Source: Edaphochlamys debaryana
Lineage: Eukaryota > Chlorophyta > Chlorophyceae > Chlamydomonadales
Direction of reading: 5' to 3'
Assembly: GCA_016858145.1 (NCBI GenBank)
Contig: JAEHOE010000021.1
Coordinates: 1,054,001-1,118,000 of the forward strand
Length of the DNA stretch: 64,000 nt
Numbering within the stretch: position 1 is the first letter of the stretch; each line of letters begins with the position of its first letter. The notes under the pieces were generated by a model. It was not told where the DNA came from and did no database searches. It was given only the letters and a program-made list of their open reading frames with translations. This document shows positions 9,901 to 20,862 of the stretch, in pieces. The position numbers and the translations under genes are program-made.

Positions 9901-12900
9901 GACGAGCGTGGCATCCACGTCATAGTCAAAGTACGATGAGTTGCCGGGGCCGGTGTTGGCACCAACGTACGACGCGGTGACGCGGACGCGGGGGCTGGTG
10001 GCCGAGGGCCAGGAGCCGAGGAGGCTGGCGGGCAGGAACAGGGTCTGGCCGGTGACGGACTGGGAGGGGAAGCCGGCCCAGCCCTTGGGGGCGCTCCAGC
10101 GCCAGGCAATCTGCTTGCCGAGGCAGCCCACGGCCACGCCGGCCTGCAGGCGGACGCCGCCCTGGGCGCCGTAGGCGAACGAGGTGGCGGTCATGGTGAC
10201 GATGGGGGCGTTGGACGAGGGGGCCTTGGTGAAGGTGATCGTGTCAACGTCCCAGGTGCCGAGCCAAGAGTAGACCACGGCCTGCACGCCGAACTTGGCG
10301 CCGGCGTCCAGGGCGTCGAACTCCGCCCGGGTCAGAGAGAACTTGAGGCGGTCACTGCAGCGGAAGAAAGGAAGGGAGGCAGGGGGCAGGAGGGAGAGGT
10401 GAGCAGGAGCAAGCGGGAAGCACGGAAGCGGGAGCAAGAGAGAACAGCTGCAAGTTGCAAGCCAGTTGGCGACAGAGCAACCAGACCGCAAGACCTCAGC
10501 AACCAAACCCCAGCAACCCCAGCAAAATCACCCTCGGCCGGCTTACGTTGCGCTGGCCTGGCCGTTGGCGCGGGCCACGGCCGCCTCCAGGGCGTCCTTG
10601 GAGGCCTTGGAGGCGATGCGGATGACGGACCAGCGCGCGTCCGTGACGGGGCGGCCGGCGGGGTCGACGGAGCTGAGCACATCCCACTCCCAGGCGGTGG
10701 TGGCGCCGGCAGAGTTGGGGGTGGCGGAGCCGCCGTCGCAGCCGCCAGAGATGACGTCGGGGCCGTTGACGAGAGCCATGGGGCTCTCGCAGCTGTCGCA
10801 GCGGGCGACGGTGACAGAGCCGGTGAAGCTGCGGGTGCCGGTGCCCTCCTGCAGAACGGTCTGGGTGGTGGAGGCGGTGAGGACCGAGTTGAAGACGACC
10901 GAGGCGCCGGGGCCCAGCGTGATCTTGATCCAGTTGGAGCCCATCTCCATCGAGGGCACCTCGCACATGGAGGCGTTGCCACCGATCAGGCCAGCGCTGG
11001 CGGCGTCAAAGATCTGATCGCAAGGTACGACGCCAACGGCCTTGGCGGCGGTCGACAGGCGGACGAAGATCTCGCGGCCCTTGTTGGTGAACTGGGCCCA
11101 GGACAGGGAGGGGTTAGAGCGGGCGCACAGGCCGTCGACGGCGACCCAGGTCACGCCGCTGTTGACGTCGGTGCCGTCAGCGCACTGCCACCACACGCCG
11201 TTGGGGGTGGCGGTGCAGGTGAAGCCAACGGGGCAGGAGTCCACGGCGGCGCCGGGGTTGCACGAGCCCTTGACGCCGGCGTTGAGCAGGTTGGCCTGCT
11301 TCTGGCACTCGGCGTTGGGGTTGGTGTGGGTGATGTAGCCGATGCAAGACACGCCAACGGTCTCCTTGACGGAGCAGTTGGCGACGCCCCAGCCGGCGTT
11401 GGAGCAGTAGGCAATGCGGTCCTGGCCGATGGCGGCGCTGGGGTTGCAGGTCACCGAGGTGATGAGGGGAGCGCCGCCGCCGCCAAACATGGGGATGACC
11501 GTTCCGTTGGCGTAGCCGAGCTCGCGGCAGGCAACGCCGGCCTCGCGGTCAGTGAAGCCATCATCGCAGATGGAGCGCCAGCCGGCGCCGCTGTTGATCT
11601 CGAGGCGGCCCTCCATGCCGCCGCCGCTGATGCGGATGGTGCCGTTATCGGGGGAAGATTCGGACTTGGAGAGCGGGGCCTTCAGGTAGCAACGGACACC
11701 AACGTCCTGGTCGTGAGAGCACTTGTGCACCTTCCAGCCGTCGTTGGAGCAGTCGTAGAGGCGCTTGTTGGACGCGGGGCTGGAGCAGCCGACGTTGGAG
11801 AGGAGGATGGGGCCCGAGCCGCCGCCGTAGTTGGGTACGACAACACCGGACAGGTAGCCCATCTCCTTGCAGGCCTGCTGGGCGTCCGCGTCAGTAAAGC
11901 CGTCCGTGCAGATGGAGCCCCAAGAGCTGGTCGAGGCGTCGTACATCTCCAGGCGCGAGGGTGCGCCGTACGGGTTGCTGTCCGAGGGGCGGTTGGCGAT
12001 GCGGAGGGTGCCGGTCTCGGGGAAGGCCGTGTCGTTGGAGAAGACCTTGGTGGGCTTGCGGCAGGCGACACCCTGAAGAGGTTGGTGGATATTACGGTAA
12101 CAGGGACCCGTTAGCGGCAAGAAGCAGGCGGCAAAAAGCAAGGCAGGATGCCAATTTGAGCCCAGAGTATCCCCGTGCCAGAAGGCGCTCGCACTCTTTC
12201 CTGGCCCCAAGCTCCAGCCGGTCCTTCGACTCACCACGTCGTACTGGTGGCCGCAGGTCATGGCGGTCGAGCGCCAGCGGAGAGAATCGCCGAACATGCG
12301 GCACTGGTAGAGCTTGTCCTCCGTACCGTCGCACTGGAGGCCCTCCTGCAAGGGTTAAGCGCAAGTCGCGGGGCCAGGGGCGGCGGTCAGGCGGAGGTGG
12401 CAAGGCCAATGGGTACGGGAGGAGCTGTACACAGTGCGTGGAAGACCGCAGTACAAGCAGTACAAGCCGCTTGTTGCGCTGCACGCAACACCTGGTCCAA
12501 AAGGTTTAACTCACCATGAAGACGGGGCCGGTGCCGACCTCGAATTGGTTGCGCTTGAGGAGCCGAACGGCGCCGGAGCTGTAGCCGAGCTCCTTGCAGA
12601 CCACGTTGGCCTCCTTCATGCCGAAGCCATCCTCAGCGCCGGTGCCGAAGGCCTTGCCGCAGACGCTGCCCCAGTTGGCTCCGTCGTACATCTCGACACT
12701 GCCGGGAGGGGCGGAGGAAGAAAAGGTGAGGCGAAGGTGGGTTGACCGTGCGGTGTGCAGAACAGAATGGGGAAGCGAGGAGACAGGCAGGGAAGTGTTG
12801 CGGAGAGGAGCGGCTGCGCTGGAAGCCCGGGCTGGGGCCCAACTCACCGGCCAACGCCGTTGGCTGCGTCGGGGCCGGCCAGGCGGATGGCACCGAAGGA

Positions 12901-13687
12901 CAGGATCCCGGCGGTGGAGTTGAAGAGAGTCTGGTTGACGGCGTAGCAGCGGACGCCGACATCCTGGCTGTGCGTGCAGGTGCCGTTGACGCCCCAACCA
13001 GCAGATGGGCAGTCGTAGATACGGCTATGCGTGGCGCCGCAATCCAGGCGGGTCAGCATGACGGGGCCGGCGGAGGGGAGCACGCCCCAGTTGGTGAGGA
13101 CGATGCCGTCGCCGTACCCAAGCTGCCGGCAGGCCACTTTAGCGTCAATGTCCTCGAAGTTTTCGCTGCAGACGGTGCCGAACTTCTCACCATCGAAGAT
13201 TTGGATAGCACCCTGAGAGTCACAAGGCAAGGGATAAGGGGAGAAAGAGGGAAGTGGTGAGGAACAGGGATGGTGGGGACGGGACTAATGCGTGACAAGG
13301 AAGGCGTGGGGCCGCGCCCGAGCCGCGGAAAGGGGAGAACAAGGGATGGTGGTGAGGAGGGGGAGTTCAGATGAGCGAGGGAAGGCGTGGGGCCGCGCAC
13401 GACATCCCCGAGCCGCGGCAGAAGTCAAGCCGCAGCACAGCTAGCAAGCCTGTTGTATGCAGCATGCTGGTCGCGAGCGACACGCGACGACACGCAAGGG
13501 CGCTGTTGGCGTTGCTAAAATTGGCAGGCTTCGATGTGGCGGTTTTAGGTCGCACCTCATGGTTCACGAGGCTCTTGAGGAAGATGTCTCCTAGTTGGTA
13601 GTCAGATAGGAGACCAAGAACCGCCGGGGCGGCAACCAGCGTCAACGCCAGTGCGAGCCTGCACATCTGTGCGCCGCGGCGCGCCAT
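6941..13687 (-). CDS. SRCR-REJ type I transmembrane receptor-like protein
   Basis: Nine exons, minus strand: 13556-13687, 12848-13212, 12515-12698, 12235-12345, 10547-12072, 9262-10354, 8757-9125, 7372-8583, 6941-7210; all introns are GT-AG and the joined frame is 1753 residues. A signal peptide (MARRGAQMCRLALALTLV...) is followed by four scavenger-receptor Cys-rich (SRCR) domains: residues about 45-166, one across exons 3-4 (167-264), and two in exon 5, with the usual G-x-LRIxxG, GSICxDGF, ACxELGY and DVGVRC patterns. A Cys-rich linker leads to a long REJ-like region (about 770-1640), as in polycystin-1 and sperm receptors for egg jelly. Just before the membrane, SCALTF...RVTCAGWAAQGAIL resembles a degenerate GPS motif. 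One hydrophobic helix (about 1687-1710, SVAGIIVGACCAFLLIVALL) precedes a short basic then Gly/Ser-rich tail. It is likely a cell-surface adhesion or recognition protein; the ligand is unknown. No polycystin channel domain follows. Confidence 0.82.
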
Positions 13688-13854
13688 CCTACAACTTCGT
13701 GATCTGCAAAGGAAGATAACACAGAATCCTTAAGACAAGTTGTCTTGCGCGGCCCCCAGCTGCGACGCTGGGGCGCATGGCATGCCCACGCAGCAGGACT
13801 GGCGGTCCAACTCCGAGGGCCCTATCACACATCGCCTCCACGCAAACAGCAGCT
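13553..13854 (-). repeat. Parent copy of the duplicated receptor promoter/first exon
   Basis: This is the intact member of the pair with 3263-3591. It holds the receptor's first exon, start codon (13687-13685) and about 170 bp of 5' flank. Homology ends sharply at about 13854, where the two flanks become unrelated. Confidence 0.8.
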
Positions 13855-15306
13855 GGCTCAGGGTCGCGATCATCAGTGCCGGAGGCCAACCTACCAGCAG
13901 ACAGCGTGGTGCATGTATCGCGGAGGGAGCTTGTTTGCAAGAGACCGCAGGACTAGTGGGCCGTGTGTTAGCCTTGGTTGTAGATGCAAGGTATTGACAC
14001 AACCCGAGTGCTCTAAAGCTTATGCCAGGCCGCTGGGCTTTGCCGGCTCTTTGAGGCGCGTCGGCTCGGAGTTGTCGTATTCGAAGGATGTTCAAGACAA
14101 GCTTCCGCTGTGAGTTACGCGGGCGAACCTGCATCTTAAAGAAGCCCTCAACAAGGAGAACACAACGCGCGTGGGCTCTAAGTAGGTCCCTCGACGGTGC
14201 GCGGTCCCTGCTGACAGGATGGCCGCCCATGGTTAACCCCGCGGCACGCACGACCCGCTCCGCTCCTCTTCACGCGTCGTCTTGACACGCGGAATCGCAT
14301 TATATCCAATGGTAAAAGCGCCAAATGGCGTGAGCTACGCGGATCGTCCTAACACTGGAATTCCCACGGCAACCGACGGCGGCGATGACCGGCCGCTGTC
14401 GACGACAACGGCACACGCACGCAGCTTTGCAGGTCGGCGGCCCAACTCCGAAATCTCGACATTCATACTCACATGCAACTTGCGTGTCAGACGCAAAGGT
14501 CACGCAACCGAAACGCGACCGTGCCGCATCAGGTCCGCCCTGCGCGGAGGTCCAAAAGTGCAGCGACGGCACGCTCGGCTCCGGACCGCCAGTCACTCCG
14601 CGGCCGTGGTAAAGCATGAAGGCAAAGTGAGGATAGCAATGGGCAGAACGCGCTCAGTGCCAAGGGTGTCTGTCCTCTTCAGCCTTCAGGACAGTGAAAG
14701 GGCCGAGCCCCAAACCCCGCGAGGCCGGGCAGCACTGGGGCCACGCACTGCGGGGTCTCAGCCCCCAAAGTGGGTTGCTCGGCCCCAGAGCATGGAACCG
14801 CCCTACCGTACGCGCAGCTGACTGGGGTAATGGGCTACCCTCCGCAGGGAACCGCCTTCTACCAGGCTCCTTCAATACGCACGTGCGCACGAGATACCAT
14901 GCGTCACATACACCCCCATACGCACAAGCCACAATGCCACAATGCGCACATAGCCCTTCGGTCCTCACCCCTGGTCCTCGCCCCGTATGGAGGTTGATAG
15001 CGCATACCCCTGGTCGTGTAACAACAACAGTCCTTGCCCCCAGCCAGGGGGGGGTTGCTGGAACGACTCTGCGCCACGCGCAGCAGCAAAGCAGTCACCA
15101 CTAGCAGAACACCGCCGCTGCGCCTAAAACTATTTGCAGGCATCCTGGCACCCAAAAGAACCAACCTTGCAAGCCGGGATCCTCCGTGCGCCCCACAGCT
15201 CAGCGGTCCACGCGTTGCACGTACCGTCGCGGAGAACCACTCTTCTCATACCAGTCTGCCTTCACCAGCTCGAACCCCGCTCGGCCCTTGTAGCCCCACG
15301 GGTCGC
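13688..15306. other. Intergenic region between receptor promoter and DUF1772 gene 3' end
   Basis: The left 170 bp is the receptor's 5' flank. The rest shows no recognisable gene. Around 14697-14800 there are imperfect inverted GGGGC/GCCCC-rich segments. The right end should hold the 3' UTR of the DUF1772 gene, which stops at 15307. Confidence 0.5.
13732..13746. promoter_or_regulatory. 15-nt palindrome upstream of the SRCR receptor
   Basis: AAGACAAGTTGTCTT has perfect 7-bp arms and lies about 45 bp upstream of the receptor start codon, in the 5' UTR or core promoter. The same sequence is preserved in the duplicate at 3469-3483. It could bind a dimeric factor or form a hairpin in the leader; neither is shown. 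Confidence 0.35.
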
Positions 15307-16875
15307 CTACAGCTTCCACACCGCGTAACCCATGACCAGGGCGCTGGCGGTACCCAGGGCGGTGCGGACGTTGTGCAGGGGGCCCCTGTGAGGGTTTCGG
15401 GGGTTTAGGCGGCAGGGTTCAAGCGACATGCTGTTTGCGGCCCTCGTGAGCGTCACCGCCCAGGTCGTGACCCGTGCCCCCACCGGGCTCGCTTGCTTCC
15501 CTTCTGTCCTCGTGCACCCCCTCTCCTTGCCCGCTCCCCTCACCACGCCTCCAGCTGCTCCTTGGGCGCCGCCTTGCCCTGGGCGCCGGCATCAACGATC
15601 ACCTGGAGGGGGGGAGCGGGGAAAGGGGGCGGAGAGGGAGGGCAAGTTGACTGAAGCCCACATAGGGCCTGAAGTGCTGCATGCTTTGCTCTACGTAACG
15701 CCCACTGGCACCTTGATGCACTGCCACGGCCTCGAGGTGACTGGGTGCCTGGAGCCGAGCGTGCCCTCGCTGCGCTTTGCTTTGAACCTTGGCGCGCACT
15801 TTGGTGGCGGGGCCGTAACCCCAAGCGTGCCCGCCACTCCCCAGCAGCGGGCACCCAGCACGCGACCCTGGCCCCTGAAACTGGACCCTGGCCCCTCGCC
15901 CCTGAAACTCCTGCGCCCTCTGCCTCTCTTACTCGCATCTTCTTCCACCTTCTCCTGCAAAACACCCGACACCTCCCAGACGCTACTGCCCCTGATACTC
16001 CCACGCCCCCTCTGCCCTTGCTCGCCCCTTCGTCCACCTCATCCTGCCCCCGCCACCACGTCACCACGCCAACCGGCCCCCACCTTGTTGACGGGCATCA
16101 GTTTGACCAGGGTCCAGGGCAGGTTGGCCAGCAGCAGAGCGGCACCCGCGAGCCACAGCCCGCGCTGCTGGGGGCTGGCCTCGCCGCGGACCGCCTGCAC
16201 CGCGGCGGCGCCGGTGCCGGCCTGCAGGTTCAGGCGGGGATGGGTGGGAATGGGGGATGGGTGGGAATGGGGGCAGAGGTGTGGGTTTGGGCGAGTGGTG
16301 GGGGATACAGGAGGTGGTGTGCTGCGACAGGATCTGGGGCAGACGATAGTTGGAGGGGGTAAAAGGCGGGTGGGGATTTGGGCAGAGGTCAGATGCGTCT
16401 GTGGGGTCAGGGGCGTTCAATGACGGGGCACGGGAACCTGGGGGCTCCGGCAAGCTTGAGATCGACGAAGGGGCGGGGGGGGGACAGGGCCAGGCACGCG
16501 CGGGTGGCAGTTGCTGCGATGTTTCCTACGCTTGTGCCGATGGACTCGCACCCCGGAAGTCACGCCTGCACTCACGAGGACGATCGTGGACTGGAACTTC
16601 GCAACCTTGGGAAACATCTGCAGATGCAACCGCCGGACCAGAAGGAATACGCGTGGTTGATAGCAATCAAGGATCCTGATGGCAAGCTAGTACCGATCGC
16701 AAGCTTCCCGGGTGGTTCCGAGACGACCGCGCACCTTTGCGAACCATTTCGTGTACGCCTCCGGTCCAGCTTCCAGCCCGCCGGGATGGCAAACGAGCGA
16801 CCAGGCCACGGCTGTTGAGGCGAACGCAACCGAGGCCGTCAGTGCAACACAGGCTGGGACTGGCAGGGATGGCAT
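15307..16875 (-). CDS. DUF1772 / anthrone-oxygenase-like small membrane protein
   Basis: Five exons, minus strand: 16735-16875, 16576-16617, 16084-16221, 15544-15602, 15307-15385. They join with GT-AG introns into 459 nt, 152 residues, the usual size of this family. The N-terminus is a hydrophobic Ala-rich segment (residues about 8-28). Exon 3 has a second hydrophobic span ending NLPWTLVKLMPVNK, the PWTxxxxMPxN signature of DUF1772. Exon 5 supplies a third (NVRTALGTASALVMGYAVW), matching the usual Arg-Thr-x-Leu-Gly C-terminal helix. Known members include fungal anthrone oxygenases and many uncharacterised membrane proteins, so the biochemical role here is open. One exon is only 42 nt. The family call is firm and the substrate unknown. 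Confidence 0.74.
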
Positions 16876-17325
16876 GGTGGAGGATTCTTGTTGAGGTGTG
16901 TCGGGCGTGTATCGGGCCAAGCAGGGCTGTCGGGTTGAGTACAACAAGCCGGGCTCAACGAGTGTCTATAGGATCTGGACCCCGTGACAGTTTACCCGGG
17001 GATTACTCGTACCGTCTCGAGCACCCGTCGGACGTGACATGTCCTCTGCCCCTTTCTGCCCCCTCGCCCCTGCCGGACTGGTCACACGAAGCACAAGTCG
17101 AAGCTCCGCTCGCATCGGTTACACTGTACGCCCCGCCGCTGGACAACCGAATTGCCACCGCCAGCACCATGGCTGCCCTGCCTGGGCACCCATGCCCAGT
17201 CCGGCGGGCGCTCGAAGTATCGAAGGGATGTGCACGCGCCGTACCGATCACATCCGTAGTTCCCCGCGCGCTATGTACCGGTGTATGATATGACACGCAA
17301 GACCGCTCCGTGCTGCCCCCCTCGC
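16876..17325. other. Intergenic region: NAT copy 2 3' UTR and DUF1772 gene promoter
   Basis: NAT copy 2 stops at 17326 and the DUF1772 gene starts at 16875, both reading leftwards. The gap holds a likely TGTAA signal at 17119-17123 and otherwise no recognised elements. Confidence 0.5.
17119..17123 (-). terminator. Putative TGTAA poly(A) signal of NAT copy 2
   Basis: TTACA on the plus strand reads TGTAA on the minus strand, about 205 nt beyond the NAT stop at 17326. It is assigned by position and motif only. Confidence 0.4.
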
Positions 17326-18964
17326 TCAGGGCCCCGCCCCCACCATGACCTCCTCCCGCGCCACCATCCCCATCTCCACCTCCATCGCCCCTGCATCCCC
17401 CTGCCCCTGCCCCTGCCCCTGCCCCGCCTGCTCCTGCTTCAGCGGCGCCAGGGGCGCGAGGCTCTTCATCTCCCAGCGCATCCGGTCCCGCAGGGAGGCG
17501 CTGTGCAGGGGCAGCACTCGCTCCAGGGAGCCGCCCTCGGGGGCTGGGGAGTCCTGCACCGCCGCACTGCCCTCCTGCTCGTCCTGCTTGCTCGGTACTG
17601 CCTTGCGTACGACGATCTTGGCGTGGGTGGGGGGCACACTCGAGCCAGCCCACAGGCCTGAGGAGGGGGAGGGGAGGGAAAGGGCAGCAGGCGTCAGCTT
17701 GCTGTGCGGAGGAGCTGTCCAGAGGAGGATGAGGCTTCTATTGCCACCGTCCATACCTCAAGACGCCCTCCCACCTAATGCCAACGCTCATCCTCCCCGA
17801 ATCCCTCCCCGCCCCACCTGTCCCCACGGACACGTGCGCCCCGTCCGGCCTGCAGATGCAGGCGATCCAGCCTGCCAGGAAGGGCGACCCGGGCTGGCTC
17901 AGCCAGTGGGCGGTGGCGGCGATGGCCTCGGGGGGGCAGGCGGCCTCGGTGAAGCGGTGCTGGAGCTGCCAGGAGCCCTGGGGGTGGGAGAGTGCGGACG
18001 GGGAGGGGAAGAGACGGTGGTGGGACTATACGGTCCCCTTCAAGCAAGGCAATCTGGGCTCTAGGTATGCACCAACCCACCACGCCAGTAGCTGACCGTT
18101 CCCCTGGCCCCTGGCCCCGGCTTCTTCAGCCCCCTCCAGGCCGCCCCGCCTCCCCCCCCGGGCCCCCCCACCTGCGTCCAAATGCTGAGCCGCCACGCGC
18201 CCTCCCCCCGCTCCGAGTCCGCTTCCAGCTTGTGCCCCCGCCCGTCCGACTGCCACTGCTCGCCGGCCCGAAGCGACAGGGGCTCGAGGGGGCGGAGCGT
18301 GTAGCCAATCTGGAGGCGGGGAGATGGGGGGGAAGAGGCGCGTCAACGGGGGATCGACGCAGCGTCGAGGACTGCAACGGACGACTTCTGAGGCGACCCG
18401 TTCCCGGCTCAACCCGCCTTCTTCAAGCTGCAGCCCGACTCACGTCAACGAAGTAACGGCTGCCGTCAGAGGGGCAGGTGACCAGGAGGCTGCCGTGGGC
18501 GTTGGGAGGCGTCCACCTGCCGCCGTGCCACACCTGAGGGCGGGGGTAAGGAGACGGAGGGGGTCGCTTGAAAGCAGGGGGGGCTAGGCAAGGAAGCAGC
18601 CTGGGCACACTCGATAGATCTGTCCTCGCTTGTCCCCTGAGTCCCATTCCTTCACAGGTCCTGGCCCCACCTCTCCGGCGATGATGGCGGTCTCAAAGCC
18701 AAGCTCGCGCAGGACATGGCTCATCAGGGCGACATGCTCAAAGCATATGCCTCCCACGCCGCGGGTGAGGAGCTGATCAGCGATGTCAGCGACGTTCAGG
18801 TTCGGGTTGAGTGGCGTGCCGTTGAAGAGGGCCACGGAGCAGAAGGGCAGCGTCTGGGCGTGCGCAACGTGGATGCGTGTGAGGGCATCCGGGGTTGGGG
18901 CCGAGACGTCCTCGCGGGACAGGTTGAGCATGCTTAGGTATTGAGCGACGATGTCCATGGTCAT
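17326..18964 (-). CDS. Arylamine N-acetyltransferase (complete copy 2)
   Basis: Five exons, minus strand: 18611-18964, 18444-18533, 18172-18309, 17818-17977, 17326-17657; the joined frame is 1074 nt, 357 residues. A second in-frame ATG at 18958 would shorten it by two residues. The N-terminal half is clearly NAT: a YL-x-R-like start, then RGVGGICFEH with catalytic Cys74, NAHGSLLV with His131, and YFVDIGY with Asp148, the full Cys-His-Asp triad. Known reaction: acetyl transfer from acetyl-CoA to arylamines or hydrazines through an acetyl-Cys intermediate, in the cytosol. Family members are about 270-290 aa; this one has a C-terminal extension with a Gly/Gln-rich tail. A close inverted paralogue ends at 816, the two genes pointing towards each other 16.5 kb apart. 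Confidence 0.88.
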
Positions 18965-20862
18965 AGCTCAGGTAGCGACGGTGAAAGAAGGTTTGTGCTT
19001 GAGTCGCGACTGGTCACTCGCGATCCTCGGCGTGGGCGTCTGTATGCACTTGGAAGCTTGCCTGGAGAGGTGCTTGCAGGCTGTGGTTTGCAACTGAGGC
19101 ATTGCGGCGATGCTTAAGCGGACGTCGAGCAAGAACGGCGATGCTCGTCCCGGGCCCCGTACGGCAGGAAGGGACGAGCGGCAGCTTCCTGAGCACGCGG
19201 CGAGTTGGAGCGGCGAGTGGCTACGGGTTCGTAGGCCGCGGAGCTGGTGGCACAACGTCATGGTCATCCATGCTGCTCCTATGCCTGGGCGCTCGGTCGT
19301 GTACGCCGGCTTCGAGCGTGTGACCGACATCTCCCATCGAGGTTGAGATGTGTGACTGGCTCTGGCCCCGATGCATCCCACCGTAATCTCCTTTCAGCAG
19401 CTGGATAACCCGGATGCGGGCCCCGCCTCATCATCCCACGCTCAACGCTCACTGGCAACTGCCGCGCAGGCCCCCCAACGAGAAACGTGCTGCCTCAGCT
19501 CACGCGCGATGGTGACATGTGTCAATGTGTGACTGGCTCCTGTGCTCCCATTGCAATTCCCCTTCTACAGCTGGATAACGCGGAGCCGGGGCCCGCCTCA
19601 TCAGCCCACGCTCCACACTCACCCACAGCTGCCTCAGCTCATACGCACTGCGGGCTGTGGATGCGCCGCACACAGAGGCCACGGATGCCCAAATTTTCCA
19701 CACACAGGCCAAAGGAACAGGCTGTACAGCGGACGGGCGAGAGAGCCTACCGAGGGCTGCAGGGTTGTGGCTTTGGCTGGTCTGCCAGCTCTGTCAGGGG
19801 TAACGGCAAGACTAGAGCGGAGGAGGGTACCATAGCCCGTGAGGCTTGCTGCGTGGACAGTTGCATTGCGTGCCAGCTCGGAACACACTCGCGGCCTCTC
19901 GTCTCGTTGCCGGTAACATGACGTATACCAGTACCACCACAAGGTTATTGTCCCTCACTTTGCTTGCAAACAGTTCAGTCGACTCATTATGACTCAAGCT
20001 CCTTCGGCGGTGTATGTCGGATTCACCCAGGAGTCACCTCTGCCGGTGCTCCCCGGCGCATCCCCACATGTTGACACACGCGCGCCACCCGCCTGATCGT
20101 GTAGCCCGCAATCTTGCTCGTCGCCACCCACATACAGTATTACCGCGCGCTCTGACGCACATGTGCGCGCACCTGCAGTCACACCCATTAGCTCACAGCG
20201 CCTGGAAGCCTCTTAACCGGTGGGCCCTGGGGGCCTCACGGCACCTCACCCCGCCGAATGGCACTTAGCAATGAAGTAAGCCACATCGACCAAAGCGTCC
20301 GCTGGACGAACACACGCAACAAGATCGTGCACAAGATGAAGGCAAGGATCAAGGCCTCCCTACACAGAACCCAAGAATCAGCCCGGGCGTCCCGCTGTCT
20401 TGTTCACCAAGCCCCACAGGGCTCGGTCGGCTCGGCTTGTCACGCTGGCGCCGGCCAACGACACCTAGCGCCGGCCAGCTCGCTCTAGCACTTTCCTCTC
20501 AACAATGTAAACTCATGCAAGCGTGCGGAGTGTGGCTTGACCTGCGCGCGCTCGCCACAGGCTCATGCCGGGTCCACGGCGCCACCCCCAGCCCAGTCAC
20601 CCCAGCCCATTCCGCCTCTGCTCTGCCCATGTCCACAGCTCAATTGCAGCATAGCCCAAGCTCTCACCACGCGTCCATAACAGCCGCAATGCCAAGGAGC
20701 ATCGCGCCCTCCTCTGCTCCACTTCCCCAGTCAGCTCCCCTCGACAATCCGCGCCTGACGGACACCTGTGTCCTCACGCCTCTCCGTAAAGGCCGGGCGG
20801 TTCACAGCTTGGTAGCCGACCTGCTCCTCATCCTTATTTGCCTGCTACGCTCCAGAGCGTGC
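18965..20862. other. Intergenic region upstream of NAT copy 2
   Basis: The left end is the NAT promoter side and the right end the 3' side of the Met/Gly-repeat gene. It contains a degenerate direct repeat (about 19350-19465 and 19527-19635). No reading frame resembles a known family or gives a splice-consistent model. Confidence 0.5.
19350..19635. repeat. Degenerate direct repeat of about 110 bp
   Basis: Two segments, about 19350-19465 and 19527-19635, both begin TGTGACTGGCTC, share CAGCTGGATAAC and GGGCCCGCCTCATCA, and end in related CTCAC-rich sequence. They look like an old local duplication and have no apparent coding content. Confidence 0.65.

Noticed and set aside
10399..12114. 571-codon plus-strand frame
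   Set aside because: Antisense shadow of receptor exon 5, which encodes two clear SRCR domains on the minus strand.
13940..15300. Possible genes between the receptor and the DUF1772 gene
   Set aside because: Open frames are short, overlap each other on both strands and show no family motifs or consistent splice sites.
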